Of a DNA stretch of 64,000 nucleotides, positions 57,008-64,000 are shown one piece after another. The stretch spans positions 97,728,292 through 97,792,291 of the forward strand of contig NC_061510.1 of the NCBI RefSeq assembly GCF_022539505.1, given 5' to 3'. The stretch is from Lolium rigidum (lineage: Eukaryota > Streptophyta > Magnoliopsida > Poales > Poaceae). Below the pieces are notes generated by a model. That model had not been told where the DNA came from, made no database searches, and saw only the letters and a list, made by a program, of their open reading frames with translations. Within the stretch, counting starts at the first letter, position 1; the number at the start of each line of letters is the position of its first letter. A program made the position numbers and the translations under genes.

Positions 57008-58608
57008 TGTTGGAGATATGCCAAAGAGGCAATAATAAAGTGGTTATTATTATATCTGTGTGTTTATGGTAAATGTTTGCATCCCATGCTATAATTGTAT
57101 TAACCGGAAGCAATAATACTTGCGTGTTTTGTAAACATAAAAGAGTCCCTAGTAAGCCTCTTGTTAAACTAGCTTGTTGATTAATAGATGATCATGGTTT
57201 CCTGATCATGAACATTGGATGTTATTAATAACAAAATCATATCATTAGGAGAATGATGTGATGGACACACACCCATAGTAAGCATAACATAAGATCAAGT
57301 CATTAAGTTTGTTTTGCTACAAGCTTTCAAATACATAGTAACCTAATCCTTTAACCATGAGATCATGTTAATCACCAACACCGGATGTATGCTTTGATGA
57401 CATCAAACGCCACTTCGTAATTGGGTGGTTATAAAGGTGGCATTAAGTATTCTGAAAGTAGTTGAAGCACATGGATCAAGAGTGGGATTTATCCATCCAA
57501 ATAATAGATAGATATACTCTGGGCCCTCTCGGTGGAATGTCATCCAATTAGCTTGCAAGCATGTGACTAGGTCACAAGGGATGCCATATCACGGTACGAG
57601 TACAGAGTACTTATCAGTTACCAAGGTTGAACTAGGTATGGAGATACCGATGATCGAACCTCGGATAAATAAAGTATCGCGCGACAAAGGGAATCAATAT
57701 CGTATGTTAATGGTTCTTTCGATCACGAAGTCATCGTTGAATTTGTTTAAGTAGATATGGAATATGAGATGGAGACCGAATATTGTTCAGAGTCTTGTAT
57801 GGGATCCAGGATATCACGAGGAGGTCCGGAATGGTTCGGAGAATAAGATTCATACAAGGAAAGTTATTTTTCGGGCTTCAGAAAAGTTCGGGAATTTTCC
57901 GGTGGATGACCTTAGGGTTTCTAGAAGGTTCCGGAGGGGCCACTGGTGGGCCCATGACCCCGAGAGGGGCCACCTGAGCTGAGGTGGTGCAGCCCAGCCC
58001 TAATGGGCCAAGCGCACCAAGCCTCAAGGCCCAGGCCGGCCAAACCCCCTAGGGTTGGGGGGGGGGGGAACTTGGGGGGAAAGTTTGCTCCCCCCTTCCC
58101 TTGAGCCAGCCCTAGATGGGGTGGGGCCAAGGGGGGCAGCCCTAGGAAACCCCCACACTATATAAAGAGGACAGGGGTGGTCGGCCACTTGCCCGGCCCC
58201 TCACCCTAACCCTTGCCACCACCTCTCCTCCCTCCCACTTCTTCCTGCTCCGGCTTAGGCGAAGCCCTGCAGGAATTCTCCTCCACCACCACCACCACGC
58301 CGTCGTGCTGTTGGGATTCCAACGGGTCTATACCTCCGCTGCCTGCTGGTACATGGAGAGGAAGGTCTTCATCGACTCCGTATGTGTGACTGAGTGCGGA
58401 AGTGCAGTCAGATCGCAGCACCGGAAGGATCGTCTTCCTCAACCACGAGATTGGATCTCGTTAAGTCTTTGGATCTTCGATGCTTAGTTTTCATCTATCT
58501 CGTTGCACATATCACATAGATTAGATCTTGCCTTTTCTATAGATTGGATCTTGGTTTAATTCATCTCTGCGGTAGATTTTTTTTGTTTTCTATGCAACGA
58601 ACCCTACA
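57008..58608 (+). repeat. 5' LTR of a BARE1/Angela-like copia element D
   Basis: Starts tgttggagatatgcc, ends cgaaccctaca, and is followed by the primer site. The early gaggcaataataaagtgg segment is the hallmark of BARE1/Angela LTRs in Triticeae. A TATA box ctatataaagagg lies at about 58158-58170, followed by a C-rich leader. Confidence 0.92.
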
Positions 58609-58609
58609 G

Positions 58610-58622
58610 TGGTATAAGAGCC
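58610..58622 (+). promoter_or_regulatory. Primer binding site of element D (one change)
   Basis: tggtataagagcc, one base different from the initiator-Met consensus tggtatcagagcc, one base inside the LTR. Confidence 0.85.
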
Positions 58623-59151
58623 ATATCTATGCGTAGATCTGTCGCACAAGTAGAACACGATGGTTTTGTGGGCGTTGATGCAATTGTTGTCGTTTGATTT
58701 TCGTGTACTTTGCATCTTGCAGGATGTTGGGATGAAGCGGCCCGGGCTAACCTTAGATGGCTGCGCACATGATACTTGCTCCACGCTTGACATGCAACTT
58801 GTATTGCATAAGTGGCTCAGCGGGTGTCTGTCTTTCCCACCATAGTTAAGATCCAATTTCCAATCTGCACTTGACAACACTTGTATCAGCGTTGTGGTTC
58901 TTGTTCGTAGGTAAGAACGGTTCTTATTCGAAAGCCCCAAGCCACGTAAAACAAGCAAATAAAATTAGAGGCGTATAACTTGTTTCTGTAGGGGCATATG
59001 ATGTGATATGGCCATGATGATATTGTGATTATATTTTGATGCATGAGATGATCATTATTATATTATGGCAACCGACATGAGCCTAATGGTTGTCTTTAAA
59101 TTTGTTAAGACCCGTGTGTCTATTCATCATGTAATAGCTTTATTCCAAGTA

Positions 59152-59365
59152 ATCCCTCTCTCACAGTTTATTAGGCGTGCGCGTACCTCTAGGTCACAAA
59201 TTTGATCAAGTTAGCATTAGTTATATGTTATAAAAGTTATATCATTAGAAAGTTAGATGTTCTATTTTCTAATGATATAATTTTTGCATTATATAATTTA
59301 AATTATATTGGTCAAATTTGCGACCTAGGGATACGGGGAAGACTAGTAAACTGAGACAGAGGGAG
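59152..59365. mobile_element. Stowaway MITE in the element D leader
   Basis: 214 bp with inverted ends atccctctctcacagttta and taaactgagacagagggag and TA duplications (59150-59151 and 59366-59367). The CTCCCTCYGTC-type end is diagnostic of Stowaway (Tc1/mariner). Confidence 0.9.
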
Positions 59366-60034
59366 TAGTTTTTATAGTTGCTATTAGTGATGGATAACCA
59401 TGAAGCGGCACCACTGACCTTGACGCCATGTTGGTGATGATGGAGATCATGTCCGTGCTTTGGAGATGGAGATCAAAAGTATAAGAAGAAATGCCATGTC
59501 ATATCACATATTATGAATTACATGTGATGTTAATCCTTTATGCATCTTATATTGCTTAGATCGCGACGGTAGCACTATAAGATGATCTCTCTCACTAAAT
59601 ATCAAGATAATAAAGTGTTCGTGCTTAGTATGCATGGTTGCTAATAATCGTTGTTTCGAAGCATCACGTGATGATCGGGTGTTATAGATTCTACGTGTGC
59701 TTACAACGGGTGCAAGCCAGATTTGCACATGTGAATACTAAGGTTAAACTTGACGAGCCTAGCATGTACATATATGGCCTCGGAAGACGGAATACCGAAA
59801 GGTAAAGCATGAGTCAGATGAATGATATGATGAACATGTTGATTGTTCGCCTTTGAAGCTACATATTCTCTCATGAACATCGGACTTGGTGTTGTGGATT
59901 TGGTTAGTCTAATCACTAAGGCAACGTGAGGGATGTTGTTTTGAGTGGGAGTTCACCTAGTTAATTCAAGAATTAAAATTGAACTCAAGTTATGATAAAA
60001 TTAGTCTAAATTCTTTGCAAATATGTTGTAGATC

Positions 60035-61670
60035 ATGGCGTCCCCTACGATCAACTTTAATGCATTCCTAGAGAAAGAAAAACTGAAAAACAATGGAAGC
60101 AACTTTACGGACTACTTCTGTAACATGAGGATTGTCCTCACTGCTGGACATCTGCTCTATGTTCTCGATGCACCGTTAGGTGACCTACCTGCAGAAACTG
60201 CTCCCGATGAGGTTAAATATGTTTACTTCATTCAGAAGAATTAGTACTCCACAGTTCAGTGTGCCATCCTCTACGGTTTAGAATCAGAGCTTCAGAAGCA
60301 CTTTGAGAACCACGACCCTTGTGACATTATAAATGAGCTCAAAATGATATTTGAAACTCATGGGGCCGTGGAAAGCTATGAAGGCTCTGGGCAGTTCTTT
60401 AACTGTAAGATGGAAGAGGGCATCTTCGTTCGAGCACGTGCTCAAAATGTGTGGGCACGCGAAGAAGCTCAAATATTTGGGAATAACGATTCATAATGCG
60501 TTGGGGATTCATTGTGTCCTCCAACCACTGCCACCTAGTTACAAGAACTTCGTGATGAACTACAACATGCAGTGCATGAACAAGACGTTGCCCGAACTCT
60601 TAGTGCTGAAAACTGCTGAAGTGGAGATTAAGAAAGCGCACCAAGTGTTGATGGTCAATAAGACAACCAATTTCGAGAAGCAGGCAAGCCTAAGGACAAT
60701 GACAACTTCAAGAAGGGCGGCAAGAAAGCTGCTGTTCCTCCTAAAAAGCCCAAGGCTGTCCCTAAGCCTGATACTATGTGCTATTACTGCAAGGGTGATG
60801 GGCACTGGAAGCGAAACTGCTCAAAGTACCTGGTAGATATGAAGAGCGACAACATCAAGAACAAAGGTATATTTGATATACATGTTATTGATGTGTATCT
60901 TACTAGTAATCGTAGTAGTGCCTGGGCATTTGATATTGGTTCGGTTGCTCATATTTGTAACTCGAAACATGAGCTGCGGAATAAACGAAGACTAGCGAGG
61001 GACGAGGTGACGACGCGCATCGGAAATGGCTCCAAGGTTGATGTGATCTCCGTCGACATGCTCCCCCTTCATCTAGCTTCGGGATTAGTTTTAAATCTAC
61101 ATAATTGTTATTTGGTGGCTGCGTTAAGCATGGACATTATATCTGAATCTTATTTATTGCAAGACGGTTATTCATTCAATTCTGAGAATAATGGTTGATC
61201 AGTTTATATGAATAATATCTTTTATGGTCATGAACCTGAGATGACTGGTTTAGTCTTATTGAATCTCGATAGTAGTGATACACATGTTCATAACATTGAT
61301 GCTAACGTATAAAATTGAATGATAATTCTACATACATGTGGCACTGTCGTCTTGGTCACACTGGAGTGAAGCGCATGAAGAAACTCCATTCCGCTGGACT
61401 TCTAGAATCACTTGAAATATGCGAAGCATGTCTAATGGGAAAAATGACTAAGACTCCATTCTATGGTATAATGGAGCGAGCTATAGACTTATTGGAAATA
61501 ATACATACCGATGTGTGCGTTCTAATAAGTGTAGCATCGCGCGGTGGTTATCATTATGTTCTAACTTTCACGGATGATTTGAGTAGATATGGGTATATCT
61601 ACTTTATGAAACATAAATCCGAAACTTTCGAGAAGTTTAAGGAATTCCAAAGTGAAGTAGAAAATCAGCG
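60035..61670 (+). pseudogene. BARE1-like gag and 5' pol of element D, decayed and truncated
   Basis: Gag starts MASPTINFNAFLEKEKLK at 60035 and stops at TAG 60242-60244. It continues with a frameshift in 60351-60836 (PPSYKNFVMNYNMQ ... KKAHQVLMVNKTT). The zinc knuckle CYYCKGDGHWKRNC is at about 60779-60820. The protease site reads AFDIGSVAHIC, with Ile where the catalytic triplet normally has Thr. Stops occur at about 61196-61198 and 61310-61312. The integrase zinc domain (MWHCRLGHTGVKRM ... CEACLMGKM) and the start of its core (IIHTDVCV, LTFTDDLSRYGYIYF) follow. The frame ends at 61670, where a Harbinger-like element is inserted. RT and RNase H are absent from the window. Confidence 0.9.
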
Positions 61671-61673
61671 TAA

Positions 61674-62338
61674 GGGCATCTCCAGCGACGCGACGCAAAT
61701 GGTCGCTCAGCGACCGTTTTCGTCCGCCATGACCGGAAATGCGTCTGGGCCCTGCTCCAGCGGGGCGACGCAAAGTGACCGGCCTGCCGCGGAGACGCAA
61801 ACCTGGCCCAAATATGCGCCAGGTTTGCGTCTCCGCGGACGCTCCGCGGTTGCGCCGAGTGTCCGCCGAAAAAGACGTAGGACCCGCGAGTCAGTGGCAG
61901 GGAGGCCGATATTATTCCCGCCACTGGCCATTACCTGCGCGAAATAGCAAACTAGACCGGCGCGAACAGTCCAGAAGCGATGGACATCCTCGCCGCCGCA
62001 GCCACCGCCATGGATGCGTAGCAAACCCTCGCACCCGACGCCGCCGCCCCACACTCCTCCGTAGCCACGACCGTAGCCACAATGGAGGCTCCGGCGGAAG
62101 CAAAGCGGGCCGCCACCGGCGGCGGCCGGGAGGCAAAGCCGAAGGCGGCAAAGAAGGTGCTCTCCCCGGAGGAGAAAATGACCGAGGCCGCGAAACGTCG
62201 CGGCCGGCGCAAGAACCAAAAGATGAAGACTGCCGTGGCCGCCAACCAGCAGGCCTGACAGATGCAGATCAAAGCCGGCGTCGCGCAAGTAGCCCTCCAT
62301 CCGACCTTAGCGGAGGGCTACATGCTCGTCAAGAGAGA
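61674..62338 (+). mobile_element. PIF/Harbinger-like element F, left part
   Basis: Begins gggcatctccagcgacgcg after taa (61671-61673), inside the integrase of element D. The GC-rich interior has a 21-bp perfect hairpin at 61787-61838. A plus-strand frame from 61980 starts ATGGACATCCTCGCC, has an early TAG and then a Lys/Arg-rich stretch (KRRGRRKNQKMKTAV), perhaps a relic of Harbinger ORF1. It is interrupted at 62339 by a CACTA terminus; the right end was not found. Confidence 0.65.
61787..61838. repeat. Perfect 21-bp inverted repeat with 10-nt loop
   Basis: Arms 61787-61807 and 61818-61838 (ccgcggagacgcaaacctgg plus c, and its exact reverse complement), loop ccaaatatgc. It lies in the subterminal region of element F. 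Confidence 0.9.
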
Positions 62339-62587
62339 CACTACAAGAAAAGTTGCCATGGCCGACGAAGTTGAAGTCGCGCCGTGGTTGCTGGTGTACC
62401 ATGGCCGACGATTTTGGTCCCTCCGTGGTGCATGTCAAAACTTTTTTTTTCTCGTTTTTGAGGCCACCTAGCCCGACGAAAGCGGCCAAAACGTGGCGTA
62501 TGGTGGCCCGGACGTGGTGCATCTCGAAATCTCGGGTTCGCCGGCCGAGTCAACGCAAATCCGCACCGCCGAGGGATGTAGGGCCCG
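62339..62587 (+). mobile_element. CACTA transposon terminus, cut by the assembly gap
   Basis: Starts CACTACAAGAAAAGTTGCC, the canonical terminal motif of plant CACTA (En/Spm) elements. The catggccgacga motif recurs in the subterminal region, as expected for transposase binding sites. The rest is lost in the N gap. Confidence 0.75.
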
Positions 62588-62687
62588 NNNNNNNNNNNNN
62601 NNNNNNNNNNNNNNNNNNNNNNNNNNNNNNNNNNNNNNNNNNNNNNNNNNNNNNNNNNNNNNNNNNNNNNNNNNNNNNNNNNNNNNN
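62588..62687. other. Assembly gap (100 N)
   Basis: Exactly 100 undetermined bases, a conventional scaffold placeholder, so real distance and continuity across it are unknown. Confidence 0.99.
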
Positions 62688-63281
62688 GGGTATCTTTTGA
62701 AGTATCTTCTTTAACAAAGATATAGAGATGTCATAGAAATGTCTTATCACCCTCTTAGTGTCCCCTTCAACTATGATGTGGGATGCTATATGCACAAGAG
62801 AAACTGATTCTCTTTCACATGCTATATCCACCAGAGAAACTATTCTTCCTCTCTTGTCTTCTTTAGTTAGAATTGTTATCACCTTCTTGATGGTTTGCGA
62901 GTACAATTCAAATGTACTCACGGCTTTGTCCCCGGCTATTTACTTGGCCAGACCTCGGAGGACTTCGACAGATGAAGAAGGAGTTGACAACGTCTATGCA
63001 AGCTAGGAACGTCTTCCCAGCCGCTGCCTCGTAGGGTTAAGGCAGATGACTTGGGCTCTACGCTGCTGAAGTGATTCTGCTACTCTGATGATTAGATTAG
63101 GCCCTTCGAGGTTATCTTGTAAAGATGGGTCATGTGACCTTATTGTAATTTTCTCTTTTCCGTTTTGTAAAGGATGGTGTAATTTAATATCAGTTCGGTT
63201 ATGTGTTCACGGCACACTGATCATGGGAACGTGAACTGTATACATAACAGGGTATTTCGGACAGCTAGTCCGGGGTCCCCA
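62688..63281. other. Unassigned stretch after the gap, possible LTR 3' end
   Basis: No gene recognised. A short plus-strand frame ends EGVDNVYAS near 63005. The segment ends gctagtccggggtccccaca directly before a truncated gypsy LTR, and an LTR-like CA terminus is possible. Its family is unknown. Confidence 0.35.
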
Positions 63282-63946
63282 CATTGTATTGAAGTACATA
63301 GGAGAGAGATGAACCACATAGCTATCGGTACAGCCCCGAGCCTCAATGGAGAACTACTCCCTCCTCATGGGAGACAGCAGCGGTGATGAAGATGGCGGTG
63401 GAGATGGCAGCGGTGTCGATGGAGAAGCCTTCCGGGGGCACTTCCCCGTCCCGGCGGCGTGCCGGAACATAGACTCCTGTCCCCCAGATCTTGGCTTCGC
63501 GATGGCGGCGGCTTCGGAACTTTTCTCGTACCGTGGCTTATTCGTATCGAGGTTTTAGGTCAGGGACCTTTAAATAGGCGAAGAGGCGGAGTCGGAGGGT
63601 CGACGAGGCGGTGACACACTAGGGGGGCGCGGCCCAGGCCCTGGCCGCGCCACCCTCGTCATCCGGTGGCCCCGTGGCCCCCTCTCGCCGACTCTCGGGT
63701 GTTCCGGAAGCTTCCGGTGAAAATAGGGTACTGGGCGTTGATTTCGTCCGATTCCGAGAATATTTCCTTACTAGGATTTCTGAAACCAAAAACAGAAGAA
63801 AACAGGAACTGGCACTTCGGCATCTCGTCAATAGGTTAGTTCCGGAAAATGCATCAAAACGATATAAAGTGTGTACAAAACATGTAGGTATTGTCATAAA
63901 ACAAGCATGGAACATCAGAAATTATAGATACGTTGGAGACGTATCA
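63282..63946 (-). mobile_element. Truncated gypsy LTR of the TGATACGTCTCC group
   Basis: On the minus strand it starts TGATACGTCTCCAACG at 63946 and matches the first about 665 bp of solo LTRs 1 and 2. It breaks off within cattgtattgaagtac, so the diagnostic 3' half is missing and the class cannot be assigned. The sequence 63947-64000 beyond it is unassigned GC-rich DNA. Confidence 0.88.
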
Positions 63947-64000
63947 AAGGCCGCCGTCATCGGCTCCATCAGAGGCTGCTCTTCGTAGTAGGCGCCGCCG

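Noticed and set aside
61739..62374. 211-codon plus-strand ORF and its antisense partner
   Set aside because: GC-rich Harbinger-like interior open on both strands; it crosses into the CACTA terminus, so it is not one gene.

Overview
This is a plant nuclear window from a grass, most likely a Pooideae or Triticeae species with a large, retrotransposon-dominated genome. The evidence is a BARE1/Angela-type copia LTR, several gypsy LTRs opening with TGATACGTCTCC, Sirevirus-like copia elements, Stowaway, Tourist and hAT MITEs, PIF/Harbinger and CACTA ends, and one ordinary intron-containing gene with GT-AG introns. Nothing bacterial, no CRISPR array and no tRNA or rRNA gene was seen.

Layout. 1-20038 is a minus-strand gypsy (Athila-like) element B. 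Its left LTR is split by a 13.7 kb minus-strand Sirevirus-like copia element A (421-14126, TSD ggagc), which itself carries a solo gypsy LTR (8339-10044, TSD agcaa). 20039-25609 is a mosaic: a LINE reverse transcriptase fragment, a 630-bp tandem duplication, LTR fragments and the 5' part of another LTR element. 25610-41755 is an 831-bp PIF/Harbinger-like element split by a second Sirevirus-like element C (25980-41289, TSD gtggg), which holds two more solo LTRs (28007-29603 and 36454-37984). 42069-49643 is the only convincing host gene: a nine-exon, 246-residue J-domain protein orthologous to DNAJC8/SPF31, with a hAT MITE in intron 5 and a Mutator-like element in intron 7. 50650-56603 is a cluster of MITEs and PIF/Harbinger elements, including one with a decayed transposase (53521-55632). 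57008-61670 is a decayed BARE1-like copia element, cut by a Harbinger-like element, a CACTA terminus and a 100-N assembly gap (62588-62687). 63282-63946 is a truncated gypsy LTR.

Most notable. Sirevirus-like elements A and C are diverged from each other but share one architecture. A long coiled-coil gag ends in a stop just before pol, which lies in another frame. After pol there is an additional ORF that does not look like env. In both elements that ORF can be read as starting with a 10-13 nt coding exon, then a phase-1 intron with GT and AG borders. In both, family-specific CCGG palindromes are clustered in three places: upstream of the LTR TATA box, upstream of the extra ORF, and inside its intron. 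This suggests an internal, host-gene-like transcription unit under the same cis-regulatory module as the LTR promoter. Boundaries, TSDs and splice sites were read by eye; no alignments or database searches were run.
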